Of a DNA stretch of 14,142 nucleotides, positions 1 to 7,893 are shown piece after piece. Below the pieces are notes generated by a model. That model had not been told where the DNA came from. It worked only from the letters and a program-made list of their open reading frames with translations, and searched no databases. This DNA comes from DASXTS01 sp036505275. GTDB lineage: Bacteria; Actinomycetota; Actinomycetes; Mycobacteriales; Pseudonocardiaceae. Each line of letters starts with the position of its first letter. The first letter of the stretch is position 1. The stretch is from contig DASXTS010000240.1 of assembly GCA_036505275.1 (NCBI GenBank), positions 1 to 14,142 on the forward strand, given 5' to 3'. The position numbers were made by a program, and so were the translations under genes.

Positions 1-42
1 CGTGAGTGGCAAATGGTGTCCCAGCACCATTTGCCACTCACG
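1..42. repeat. Perfect 42-nt palindromic repeat, likely treY terminator
   Basis: Two perfect 18-bp arms (1-18 and 25-42) flank a 6-nt loop (tcccag). The arms begin cgtgagtggc and end gccactcacg. The treY stop codon (TGA, read on the minus strand at 40-38) lies inside one arm, so the hairpin forms exactly where treY translation ends. There is no U-run, which is common for actinobacterial terminators. A diverged copy of equal length lies at 2373-2414, so this is probably a dispersed intergenic palindrome as well as a terminator. The element touches the window edge and may extend further. Confidence 0.8.
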
Positions 43-2350
43 GGCTGCGCAGCAGCAGCGTGACGGGGTAGCGGGCGAGCAGGTCGCCCAGGAGGGGCAT
101 CGAGCCGGCGATGGGGGTGCCAGTGAGGACGTCGGTCCAGGTGTCGGCGTCCGAACAGCCGCCGGGCAGCGGCAGAACCGTGTCGCGCCAGCCGCCGGCG
201 GTGGTGAGGCCGATGGGCAGCCGGGTGGCGACCGCGACGAGGTCCGAGCGCGGGCCGCGGGCGAAGGCGACGGCGTGTGCCGCGGCCGGGCCCTCGGCGC
301 GCAGCGGGCGGTAGCCGCGGAACAGTGACGGCCGGGAGCGCCGCAGCCGCAGGACCCTGGCCACCACGAGGAGCTTGGCGGCGCCGGATTCGTCGACCGG
401 TGGTAGCCAGCCGTCATCGAGCTGCGCCAACAGCGCACGGCGCCGCGCGAAGTCGACCGGGCGGCGGTTGTCCGGATCGACCAGCGAGTTGTCCCACAGC
501 TCGGTGCCCTGGTAGACGTCGGGCACACCCGGGCCGGCGAGCTGCAGGAGCTTCTGGCCGAGCGAGTTGGACCAGCCGGCGGACTGCACGGCGAGCACGA
601 ACTTGCCGATGTCTGCGGTGAGGGCCTGGTCGGTGGCCACCGCCGAGGGCCAGGACTCGACGGCGTGGTCGAAGGCCGCGTCCGGGTCGACCCAGGTGGT
701 GCGGACCTTGGCCTCCTTGCTGGCCTTGCGCAGGTAGTCGCGCATCCGCGCGGTCTCGATGGGCCATGCGCCGACCAGCGTCTGCCAGGCCAGCAGGTCG
801 AGCGTGGGCTCGGGCAGGCCGCGACGGCGGGACCAGTGCCGCATCCGCGCGGCGAACTGCGGCGCCACCTCGCTCACCGCGGCCAACCTGGCCCGCACGT
901 CCTCGGACCGCTTGGTGTCGTGGGTGGACAGCGTGGTCATGGTGGCCGGCCAGCCGGCGTCGCGGGCCGCCATCGCGGCGTGGAACTCGTCGAGAGCAAC
1001 ACCGAACCGGTCGGGCGAGCCGCCGACCTCGTTCAGCGCGATGAAGCGGTTGTACCGGTAGAACGCGGTGTCCTCGACGCCCTTGGCCATGACCGTGCCC
1101 GAGGTCTGCTGCACGCGCACCGCGAGTTCGCCGTTCGGGTCGCCCAGCATCTGCTGCGCCATGGTGTCCAGCACGGTGCCAAGGTCGGGCCGGGACTGCC
1201 GAGCCGTGGCGAAGGCCCGCTCGGCGACCGCCCGACCCTCCGGCAGGTACGAGCGGTACACCGCGAACGAGCAGAGCAGCTCGGCCACCGCCGACTCGGC
1301 GCGCTCGCCGGTGACGCCGGGCACCAGCCGGGCGATGCGCCGCACCTCGGCGCGAAGCGTGCCGCCGGCCACCAGCCGCTTACACGCCATCTCAACCACG
1401 CCGACGTCGCTGGCCGCCGCGTGCGGCACCTCGGCCATCTCGGCGTAGAGCGCGGTCAACGGCGCCGCGCCGGCCGGGTCGACGAACGCGCCGCACACCT
1501 CGCGCAGCGCCTCGTACCCGGTCGCGCCGTCCACCGGCCAGGACGCCGGCAGCGACTCGCCCACGCCGAGGATCTTCTCCACCACGATCCACGCCTCCGG
1601 CGCGGCGGCACGTAGCCGGCGCAGGTATTCGCCCGGGCGGCTCACCCCGTCGGGGTGGTCGATGCGCAGCCCGGTGACCTCGCCGGCTTTCACCCAGCGC
1701 AGCAGCTCCTCGTGCGTGGCGTCGAATACGGCCGGGTCCTCCACCCGCACGGCGGCCAGCCCGTTCACGTCGAAGAACCGCCGGTAGGTCAGCTCGGCTG
1801 GGCCGCGGCGCCAGTGCACCAGCCGGTAATGCTGCCGCTGGTGCACCTCGTCCGATGAGCCGTGCCCGGTGCCCGGCGCCACCGGGAACGCCAGATCGCC
1901 GTACCGCAGCACGTCGCCATCGACCACCAATGACTCCGGCCCGTCGGCCAGCACCGGCAGCAGGATCGGCCCGGCGGCCCAGTCGATGTCGAAGTGTCCG
2001 GCGTAGCGCGAGCCGCGGCCCAACCGCAGCACGTCCCACCACCAGGGGTTGGCCCGCGGCACCTGCACGCCCATGTGGTTGGGCACCACGTCGACCACCA
2101 GGCCCATGCCGAGCTCGCGCAGCCGGTTGACCATCGCCGTCCTGGCGTCCTCGCCGCCGAGCACGTCGGACACCCTGCTCGCGTCGACCACGTCGTAACC
2201 GTGGGTGGAGCCCGGCGCGGCCGCCAGCATGGGCGAGGCGTAGAGCGCCCCGACGCCGAGATCGGCGAGGTAGCCGGCCAGCTCGGCGGCGTCGGCAAAC
2301 GTCAGATCAGACCCCAGCTGGACCCGGTAGGTCGAGGTAGGCGGGGCCAC
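38..2350 (-). CDS. treY: Malto-oligosyltrehalose synthase TreY
   Basis: This GH13 intramolecular transglucosylase acts in the cytoplasm. It converts the reducing-end alpha-1,4 bond of maltodextrin to the alpha,alpha-1,1 bond of trehalose, giving the substrate for TreZ. From the GTG at 2350 it is 770 residues, normal for TreY. Visible motifs are STYRVQL near residue 6, GH13 region I DVVPNH (87-92), region II GLRIDHPDG with nucleophile D231, region III VVEKIL with acid/base E258, the TreY-typical MAKGVEDTAFYRY (421-433), and STHD with D478. Near the C-terminus is GTELWDNSLVDPDNRRPVD, also typical of TreY. The frame stays open to a GTG at 2413, but those extra 21 codons fall largely inside a palindromic repeat and precede the conserved start, so 2350 is preferred; its ribosome binding site is weak. 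The stop codon lies in the 1-42 hairpin. Confidence 0.93.
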   Translation of the reverse strand: MAPPTSTYRVQLGSDLTFADAAELAGYLADLGVGALYASPMLAAAPGSTHGYDVVDASRVSDVLGGEDARTAMVNRLRELGMGLVVDVVPNHMGVQVPRANPWWWDVLRLGRGSRYAGHFDIDWAAGPILLPVLADGPESLVVDGDVLRYGDLAFPVAPGTGHGSSDEVHQRQHYRLVHWRRGPAELTYRRFFDVNGLAAVRVEDPAVFDATHEELLRWVKAGEVTGLRIDHPDGVSRPGEYLRRLRAAAPEAWIVVEKILGVGESLPASWPVDGATGYEALREVCGAFVDPAGAAPLTALYAEMAEVPHAAASDVGVVEMACKRLVAGGTLRAEVRRIARLVPGVTGERAESAVAELLCSFAVYRSYLPEGRAVAERAFATARQSRPDLGTVLDTMAQQMLGDPNGELAVRVQQTSGTVMAKGVEDTAFYRYNRFIALNEVGGSPDRFGVALDEFHAAMAARDAGWPATMTTLSTHDTKRSEDVRARLAAVSEVAPQFAARMRHWSRRRGLPEPTLDLLAWQTLVGAWPIETARMRDYLRKASKEAKVRTTWVDPDAAFDHAVESWPSAVATDQALTADIGKFVLAVQSAGWSNSLGQKLLQLAGPGVPDVYQGTELWDNSLVDPDNRRPVDFARRRALLAQLDDGWLPPVDESGAAKLLVVARVLRLRRSRPSLFRGYRPLRAEGPAAAHAVAFARGPRSDLVAVATRLPIGLTTAGGWRDTVLPLPGGCSDADTWTDVLTGTPIAGSMPLLGDLLARYPVTLLLRSP

Positions 2351-2372
2351 CCCGCCATCGTGGCGGAAGACT

Positions 2373-2414
2373 CGTGAGTACGTAACGGTGTTCTGGCACT
2401 CATTTCTCCTCACG
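2373..2414. repeat. Diverged copy of the 42-nt palindromic repeat upstream of treY
   Basis: This segment has the same length as the perfect palindrome at 1-42 and matches it at 28 of 42 positions when aligned without gaps, with both ends conserved (cgtgagt at the left, ctcacg at the right). Only the outer stem is still paired: 8 bp, ctcgtgag (2371-2378) with ctcacgag (2409-2416). It sits in the 74-nt gap between the divergent starts of treY and the GNAT gene. Its right arm includes part of the GNAT gene's putative Shine-Dalgarno sequence (gagg, 2414-2417). I infer it is an old, eroded member of the same repeat family. Confidence 0.6.
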
Positions 2415-2424
2415 AGGTTGATTC

Positions 2425-2979
2425 ATGCTGCTGTCGCGCCGGTTCGCCGAGTCGGATCTCGACAACCTGGTCGGCCTGGACAGCGACCCCAAGGTCATGC
2501 GCTACCTCACCGGCGGCAAGCCGACGCCGCGCTCAGTGATCGAGAACGAGGTGCTGCCCAGGCTGCTGCGGCCGGACAGCGGCCGGTGGGCGGCGATCGA
2601 GAAGGCCACCGGCGATTTCCTCGGCTGGTTCGCGCTGGACCGGCCGGCGGGCGGCAGCGGCGAGGAGGTCGAGCTCGGCTACCGGCTGCGGGCGTCGGCC
2701 TGGGGCAGGGGCTACGCCACGGCCGGATCACGAGCCCTGATCCGCAAGGCCTTCACCGAGCTCGGCGTGCGGCGGATGTTCGCCCAGACCATGGCGGTCA
2801 ACGTCGCCTCGCGACGGGTCATGGAGAAGGCCGGCCTGCGCCACGTCCGGACCTTCTACCCGGACTGGGACGACCCCATCGAGGGCAGCGAGCACGGCGA
2901 GGTGGAGTACGAGCTACGCCGGGCCGACTGGCAGCCGCAGCGCTACCCGCCCCGCGAGGATGTGGAATTTCCCCAGTAG
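2425..2979 (+). CDS. GNAT-family N-acetyltransferase (RimJ/RimL-like)
   Basis: Predicted 184-residue acetyl-CoA-dependent N-acetyltransferase of the Acetyltransf_3 (RimJ/RimL) type. The protein opens with a typical LLSRRFAESDLDNL segment. Motif A, which binds the acetyl-CoA pyrophosphate, is seen as RASAWGRGYATAGSRAL (about 89-105). The segment AVNVASRRVMEKAGL (124-138) is the usual N-x-x-S-x-x-(V/L)-x-x-K-x-G-(F/M/L) signature before the last strands. The ATG at 2425 is preceded by gagg (2414-2417) with a 7-nt gap. The gene stands alone on the plus strand between treX and treY, which are both on the minus strand, and it converges on treX. The substrate cannot be told; ribosomal protein N-termini, antibiotics and small amines are all possible for this family. 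Confidence 0.88.
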   Translation: MLLSRRFAESDLDNLVGLDSDPKVMRYLTGGKPTPRSVIENEVLPRLLRPDSGRWAAIEKATGDFLGWFALDRPAGGSGEEVELGYRLRASAWGRGYATAGSRALIRKAFTELGVRRMFAQTMAVNVASRRVMEKAGLRHVRTFYPDWDDPIEGSEHGEVEYELRRADWQPQRYPPREDVEFPQ

Positions 2980-2980
2980 A

Positions 2981-3005
2981 GGCGCCACGATGTCACATCG
3001 TCGCC
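2981..3005. terminator. Putative bidirectional terminator between GNAT gene and treX
   Basis: In the 39-nt gap between the convergent GNAT gene (stop at 2979) and treX (stop at 3019) is an imperfect hairpin: ggcg, a two-base bulge, acgatg, loop tca, catcgt, cgcc. On the plus strand it is followed by caaaagag and on the minus strand by little T. Its position between two converging stops suggests that it serves both genes. Confidence 0.5.
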
Positions 3006-3018
3006 CAAAAGAGAGGCC

Positions 3019-5127
3019 TCACTCGGTGCGTTGTAGGACGAGCAGGGAGCGGGCCGGCACGGTGATGGTCTCGTCGGCGTGCACCACGCGGGCGCCGGCG
3101 GGGACGGTGGCGTACGCCTCACCGGTCACGGTGTCGACCACGACGGCCCACGCCGCGCCGTAGGACGCGCCCGGCAGGCGGACCTGCAGGTCGCCGTCGT
3201 GGGCGTTGAAGCAGAGCAGGAAGGAGGCATCGGTGACCCGCGTGCCGCGCCGGTCGAGGTCATCGATCGCCTCGCCGTTGAGGAACACGGTGACGTAGCG
3301 GCCGAAGCCGGAGCCCCAGTCCTGCGAGGTCATCTCGGCGGCGTCCTGCCGGAACCAGGCGATGTCGCGCAGCTGGTCACCGGAGCGAATGGGTAGCCCG
3401 GCGAAGAACCGGCGGCGGCGGAACACCGGGTGCTCGCGCCGCAGCTTCGCCAGCCCGCCGACGAACGAGGCGAGCTCATCGTTCTTGCGCAGCATCGACC
3501 AGTCCACCCAGGAGATGTCGTTGTCCTGGCAGTACCCGTTGTTGTTGCCGCCCTGGGTGCGGCCGATCTCGTCGCCGTGCAGCAGCATCGGCACGCCCTG
3601 CGAGCAGAACAGGGTGGCCAGCAGGTTCCGCCGCTGGCGGTCACGCAGGGCCAGCACGCCGGCGTCGTCGGTCGGGCCCTCGACGCCGCAGTTCCATGAG
3701 CGGTTGTCGTCGGCGCCGTCCCGGTTGTCCTCGCCGTTTGCCTCGTTGTGTTTGTTGTTGTAGGAGACCAGGTCGGTCAGCGTGAACCCGTCGTGCGCGG
3801 TCACGAAGTTGATCGACGCATACGGTCGGCGGCCGTCGTCCTGGTACAGGTCGGACGAGCCGGTCAACCGCGAGGCGAACTCGCCGAGCGTGCCCGGCTG
3901 GCCGCGCCAGAAGTCGCGGACCGTGTCGCGGTACTTGCCGTTCCACTCGGTCCACAGCGGCGGGAAGTTGCCGACCTGGTAGCCACCGGGGCCGACGTCC
4001 CACGGCTCGGCGATCAGCTTGACCTGGCTCACGGTGGGGTCCTGCTGCACGAGGTCGAAGAACGAGGACAGCCGGTCGACGTCGTAGAACTCGCGGGCCA
4101 GCGTCGCCGCCAGGTCGAACCGGAAGCCGTCCACCCGCATCTCGGTCACCCAGTAGCGCAGCGAGTCCATGATCAACTGCAGGGTGTGCGGGGCGCGCAC
4201 GTTGAGCGAGTTGCCGGTGCCGGTGTAGTCCATGTAGTACCGCGGGTCGCTGTCCACGAGCCGGTAGTACGACGGGTTGTCGATGCCGCGCAGGGACAGC
4301 GTGGGGCCGAGGTGGTTGCCCTCCGCGGTGTGGTTGTAGACCACGTCGAGGATCACCTCGATGCCGGCGGTATGCAGCGCGCGCACCATCGCCTTGAACT
4401 CGGCGACCGGGTCGGGGGTGGCCGCGTAGCGGTTGTGCGGGGCGAAGAACGCGATCGTGTTGTATCCCCAGTAGTTGGTCAGCCCACGCTGCACGAGGCC
4501 GTGCTCCGGAACGAACTGGTGCACCGGCATGAGCTCCACCGCGGTGACACCGATCCGGTTCAGGTGCTCGATCATGACCGGGTGCGCCAGGCCGGCGTAG
4601 GTGCCGCGCAGTCCCTCGGGGATGTCCGGGTGGTTGATGGTGAGGCCGCGGGCGTGCGCCTCGTAGATCACCGACTCGTTGTAGGGCGTTCGCGGCGAGC
4701 GGTCCTCCGACCAGTCGAAGTACGGGTTGATCACGACCGAGGTCGGCAGGTGTGACGCGGAGTCGTCGTCGTTGCGCTGGTCGGGGGCGGCGAACCGGTA
4801 CCCGAACACCGGCTCCGCCCAGTCCAGGCCGCCGTCAACGGCCTTGGCGTACGGGTCGATCAGCAGCTTCGCCGGGTTGCAGCGCAGCCCACGCTCAGGC
4901 TGGTAGGGCCCATACACCCGGTACCCGTACCGCTGCCCAGGCACCACCATCGGCAGGTAGCCGTGCCAGACGAACCCGTCCCGCTCGGGCAGCGTGAACC
5001 GCGTCTCCTTGCCCTCGGCGTCCAGCAGGCACAGCTCGATGCGCTCGGCGACCTCGGAGAACAGGGCGAAGTTGGTGCCGGCGCCGTCGTAGCTGGCGCC
5101 GAGGGGATACGCGTTACCTGGCCACAT
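3019..5127 (-). CDS. treX: Glycogen debranching enzyme TreX/GlgX
   Basis: GH13 isoamylase-type enzyme that hydrolyses alpha-1,6 branches of glycogen, supplying linear maltodextrin to TreY/TreZ and to glycogen turnover. From the ATG at 5127 it has 702 residues, the usual size. The order is an N-terminal CBM48-like domain (about 1-110, opening GNAYPLGASYDGAGTNFALFS), the catalytic barrel with DVVYNH (261-266), GFRFDLA with nucleophile D338, EPWD with acid/base E374 and TAHDG (443-447), then a C-terminal beta domain. HGDEIGRTQGGNNNGYCQDN (517-536) is characteristic of the GlgX/TreX family. The frame extends to a GTG at 5154, but the ATG has a better ribosome binding site (AGGG about 8 nt upstream) and starts the conserved sequence. 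It lies 46 nt downstream of the SDR gene, so co-transcription is likely. The name glgX would be equally valid; the nearby treY favours treX. Confidence 0.93.
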   Translation of the reverse strand: MWPGNAYPLGASYDGAGTNFALFSEVAERIELCLLDAEGKETRFTLPERDGFVWHGYLPMVVPGQRYGYRVYGPYQPERGLRCNPAKLLIDPYAKAVDGGLDWAEPVFGYRFAAPDQRNDDDSASHLPTSVVINPYFDWSEDRSPRTPYNESVIYEAHARGLTINHPDIPEGLRGTYAGLAHPVMIEHLNRIGVTAVELMPVHQFVPEHGLVQRGLTNYWGYNTIAFFAPHNRYAATPDPVAEFKAMVRALHTAGIEVILDVVYNHTAEGNHLGPTLSLRGIDNPSYYRLVDSDPRYYMDYTGTGNSLNVRAPHTLQLIMDSLRYWVTEMRVDGFRFDLAATLAREFYDVDRLSSFFDLVQQDPTVSQVKLIAEPWDVGPGGYQVGNFPPLWTEWNGKYRDTVRDFWRGQPGTLGEFASRLTGSSDLYQDDGRRPYASINFVTAHDGFTLTDLVSYNNKHNEANGEDNRDGADDNRSWNCGVEGPTDDAGVLALRDRQRRNLLATLFCSQGVPMLLHGDEIGRTQGGNNNGYCQDNDISWVDWSMLRKNDELASFVGGLAKLRREHPVFRRRRFFAGLPIRSGDQLRDIAWFRQDAAEMTSQDWGSGFGRYVTVFLNGEAIDDLDRRGTRVTDASFLLCFNAHDGDLQVRLPGASYGAAWAVVVDTVTGEAYATVPAGARVVHADETITVPARSLLVLQRTE

Positions 5128-5173
5128 GATGGGCACCCTACGGGTGTCACCCACCGGTCGCCGCAGCCGGCAC

Positions 5174-5854
5174 TCAGGCGTCCCCGTACGCCGGCAGTGC
5201 CGCGCCGCTGATGGGCGCGGCGTCGGCCGAGCAGAGGAACGCCACGATGCGGGCGATCGCGGCAGGGGAGACGGCGCGCGCCACCAGGTCGGCTGACATC
5301 CAGGTGCGGTTGGCCGGGGTGTCGATCACCGAGGGCAGCACGCAGTTGACCCTGATCCGGTCCGGGCGCAGCTCGTCTGCGAGTACCTCGGTGGCCCTGA
5401 TCACAGCGGCCTTGGCGGCGGCGTAGGCCACCGGGCCGCTGCCGGACACCCCGGTGCGCGAGCCGATCGTGACGATCGAGCCGCCGCCGGACTTGCGCAT
5501 CCGGGCCGTCGCGGCCTGGCACGACCACAGCATGCTCGCCAGGTTGATGCTCAACATGGCGTCCAACGTTGCCGGGTCGGTGTCGTCGATGCTGCCGCCG
5601 GCGAACGCGCCGGCCACGCAGATCAGCGCGGTCGGCGTGCCGAGCGTGTCGATCTGCTCCCAGGCCCTGATCACGTCGACGACGTCGGTGAGGTCCACCT
5701 GCAGCGGATACACGCCGGCCCTGCCCGTCAGCGAGGACAGCCGGTCGCCGGCCTGGTCCAGCGCGACGACCGTGGCGCCGGAGCCCACGAACTCCTCGAG
5801 GATGGCCCGGCCGAGGGCCCCGGCGGCGCCGGTGACCACGATGAGCTCGCTCAT
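5174..5854 (-). CDS. Short-chain dehydrogenase/reductase (SDR)
   Basis: NAD(P)-dependent oxidoreductase of the classical SDR family, 226 residues from the ATG at 5854. The cofactor-binding turn is TGAAGALG (residues 8-15). Acidic D33 after the second strand favours NAD(H) over NADP(H). The usual NNAG is replaced by CVAG (79-82). The catalytic tetrad is visible: N104, S132, Y144 and K148 (YAAAK). The C-terminal RVNCVLPSVIDTP is standard. Another ATG lies 9 nt upstream at 5863, and the frame stays open to 5929; no ribosome binding site clearly decides between the starts. The gene lies just upstream of treX on the same strand and is divergent from the aldehyde dehydrogenase gene. Its substrate is unknown and a link to trehalose is not implied by the sequence. 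Confidence 0.87.
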   Translation of the reverse strand: MSELIVVTGAAGALGRAILEEFVGSGATVVALDQAGDRLSSLTGRAGVYPLQVDLTDVVDVIRAWEQIDTLGTPTALICVAGAFAGGSIDDTDPATLDAMLSINLASMLWSCQAATARMRKSGGGSIVTIGSRTGVSGSGPVAYAAAKAAVIRATEVLADELRPDRIRVNCVLPSVIDTPANRTWMSADLVARAVSPAAIARIVAFLCSADAAPISGAALPAYGDA

Positions 5855-5990
5855 GACCGGCATTCTGCCGCCCCGCCGGCGTGAGCCTGCGCTGGGAGGG
5901 CCGCTACGTCGGAACGGTGGACGGCCCAATCGTCGAGGACCTGGTCAGGGCGTGGATCCCACCCTGGCCGACCAGGCAGCAGGTGACTAT

Positions 5991-6028
5991 CCCATCGGGC
6001 CCATCGGGCCCATCGGGCCCATCGGGCC
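5991..6028. repeat. Four tandem copies of a 9-nt unit
   Basis: The unit cccatcggg occurs four times without interruption at 5991, 6000, 6009 and 6018, followed by two more bases of a fifth. It lies in the 269-nt gap between the divergent SDR and aldehyde dehydrogenase genes, about 95 nt before the dehydrogenase start. Read in frame with the dehydrogenase it would encode a (PSG)n run, but the real start appears to be downstream, so it is most likely non-coding. Apart from this repeat I see no clear promoter motif in the gap. Confidence 0.85.
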
Positions 6029-6123
6029 AGGACTGTCTGGTACGCGTCATATTCGGCCGTTCCAAGGCCACCGCGTGTGGGACGATCCAACGTAAGGGGG
6101 ACCGGGTCGCAAGGAGCACACGA

Positions 6124-7695
6124 ATGAGCCTCAGAGTCCCCGAGTACGCAACGTGGTCGAGCGTGCTGGAGCGCGTCAGCAAGATCGCGCCCGGTGGGTT
6201 CGACGGCAACCGGCTGCGCAACCTGCACGAAGGGCGTTGGCAGGACTCCGGTGATCCGTCGCCGCTGACCACAGCCGTCGACCAGACCACCATCGGCTAC
6301 CTGCCCAAGCTGGACGGCGCCACCGCGAGCAGGGCCGTCGCATCCGCCGCGGAGCAGCACACCAGTTGGTCGTCGGTGCCGCTGGCCGACCGAAAGGCCG
6401 CGGTACGCGCCGCCATTGACGCGATGACCGCGGTGCGCGACGACCTCGCACTGTTGCTCTGCTGGGAGATCGGCAAGCCCTGGAAGCTGGCCTGCGCCGA
6501 CGTCGACCGAGCGCTGGACGGCGTGCGCTGGTACCTCGAGCAGATCGACGACATGCTGGCCCGCGACGCCGATGGCCGCCCGTTCCAGCGCAGCCCGCTG
6601 GCCGGCCCGGTGAGCAACATCGCGAGCTGGAACTACCCGATGAGCGTGCTGGTGCATGCCGAACTCGTGCAGCTGCTCGCCGGCAACGCGGTGGTCACCA
6701 AGACCCCGACCCAGGGCGGCGCGGCCTGCCTCACCGTGGCGCACGCCCTGATGAACGACGTGGGGCTGCCGGTGACGCTGCTCTCCGGCGACGGCTCGGA
6801 GCTCTCCGGCGCGCTCGTGCGGTCCGCGGAGATCGGCGCGCTGGCCTTCGTCGGCGGCCGCTCCAACGGCGGCAAGGTGGCCGCTCAGCTCGTGGACACC
6901 GGCAAGCGGCACATGCTCGAGCAAGAGGGCCTCAACTGCTGGGGCATCTGGAACTTCTCCGACTGGGACGGCCTCGCCGCGCACCTGCGCAAGGGCTACG
7001 AGTACGCCAAGCAGCGCTGCACCGCCTACCCGCGCTTTGTCGTGCAGCGCGACCTGGTCGACGCCTTCCTCGCCACCTACCTGCCGGTGGTCAGCTCCGT
7101 GCGCTTCGGCCACCCGCTGGCCGTGGACGCCGAGGCTGGCGAGACCGAGCTGCCGGTGCTGGACTTCGGGCCGCTGGTCACCTCGGCCAAGGCCAAGGAG
7201 CTGCGGGACAAGGTGCACGAGGCGCTGCACCATGGCGCGGTGCCGCTGTACCGCGGGTCGCTGGCCCACGGACGGTTCATCGCCGGCCAGGACACCAGCG
7301 CCTACGTCGCCCCCACCGCGCTGCTGGCCCCGGCGGGCGCCAGCCGGCTGATGCACGAGGAGCCGTTCGGCCCGGTGGACACCATCGTCGTGGTCGACAC
7401 CGAGCCCGAGCTGCTGGCCCAGATGAACGCCTCCAACGGCGCGCTGGTGGCCTCCATCGCCTGTGACGACACCGACCTTGCTAATCAGCTCGCCGAGTAC
7501 GTGCAGGCCTTCAAGGTCGGCATCAACAAGCCTCGCTCGCGCGGCGACCGCGACGAGCCGTTCGGCGGCAACGGCGGCTCCTGGAAGGGCGCCTTCGTCG
7601 GCGGCGAGCACCTGGTGCACGCCGTCACCCTTGGCCCAGAGGATGAGCGGCTACCCGGCAACTTCCCCGGCTACAGCAGGCGACCCGCCGTATAG
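6124..7695 (+). CDS. Aldehyde dehydrogenase superfamily protein, atypical
   Basis: Predicted NAD(P)-dependent aldehyde oxidation, 523 residues. The ALDH landmarks are present in order: SWNYP (168-172) with oxyanion N170, VTK with K193 for cofactor binding, AFVGGRSNGG (241-250) in place of FTGSTxxG, MLEQEG (264-269) in place of LELGG with E266 or E268 as general base, KQRCTAYPR with candidate nucleophile C299, HEEPFGPV (411-418), and PFGGNGGSWKG near residue 479. The departures place it in a divergent actinobacterial ALDH branch, not among betaine- or succinate-semialdehyde enzymes. The start is fixed by aaggag (6111-6116) seven nt before the ATG; the frame stays open upstream to 5881 through the 9-nt repeat, which I regard as untranslated. 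It converges on a PaaX-family regulator, so an aromatic or acyl-CoA catabolic role is possible, but the substrate is unknown. Confidence 0.86.
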   Translation: MSLRVPEYATWSSVLERVSKIAPGGFDGNRLRNLHEGRWQDSGDPSPLTTAVDQTTIGYLPKLDGATASRAVASAAEQHTSWSSVPLADRKAAVRAAIDAMTAVRDDLALLLCWEIGKPWKLACADVDRALDGVRWYLEQIDDMLARDADGRPFQRSPLAGPVSNIASWNYPMSVLVHAELVQLLAGNAVVTKTPTQGGAACLTVAHALMNDVGLPVTLLSGDGSELSGALVRSAEIGALAFVGGRSNGGKVAAQLVDTGKRHMLEQEGLNCWGIWNFSDWDGLAAHLRKGYEYAKQRCTAYPRFVVQRDLVDAFLATYLPVVSSVRFGHPLAVDAEAGETELPVLDFGPLVTSAKAKELRDKVHEALHHGAVPLYRGSLAHGRFIAGQDTSAYVAPTALLAPAGASRLMHEEPFGPVDTIVVVDTEPELLAQMNASNGALVASIACDDTDLANQLAEYVQAFKVGINKPRSRGDRDEPFGGNGGSWKGAFVGGEHLVHAVTLGPEDERLPGNFPGYSRRPAV

Positions 7696-7769
7696 CTGCT
7701 CGCTATGCGCTGGGCGTGCACTGGGCCGGTGATCTGACCGAGATCCCGTGTGACCAGGGAAACTCCAGT

Positions 7770-7798
7770 CGCGTCCGTGCTGGACATGCACGGGCGCG
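7770..7798. terminator. GC-rich hairpin between the convergent ALDH and paaX genes
   Basis: An 11-bp stem (7770-7780 with 7788-7798, one G-T pair) closes a 7-nt loop tggacat. It lies in the 198-nt gap between the ALDH stop (7695) and the paaX stop (7894). There is no T-tract, as in many actinobacterial terminators, and it could act on both strands. The rest of this gap holds no convincing gene. Confidence 0.55.
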
Positions 7799-7893
7799 CT
7801 GCGTCGAGCTCGCCACTGAGCAAGCATGACGACGCCCGGCTGGCGCTGGGTTCTGCCCGAGTCTCCCGACAACTCTCTCGTCAAAGCCGTCTT

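Noticed and set aside
665..1615. Long plus-strand open frame opposite treY
   Set aside because: It lies entirely antisense to a clear TreY catalytic domain; the composition follows from high GC codon positions and there is no recognisable motif.
2350..2403. ATG at 2403 (minus strand) preceded by aggag, a possible leader peptide before treY
   Set aside because: The ribosome-binding-like aggag and the ATG both fall in the diverged palindrome and the frame does not match treY; a short leader cannot be supported over chance.
3748..4755. 335-codon plus-strand open frame opposite treX
   Set aside because: It is rich in Val/His/Arg as expected for the antisense of GC-rich coding sequence and covers the TreX active-site region; no family resemblance.
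5851..7620. 589-codon minus-strand open frame opposite the aldehyde dehydrogenase
   Set aside because: It is longer than the true gene's neighbours but antisense to every ALDH motif, with a monotonous Gly/Val/His/Arg composition and no domain.
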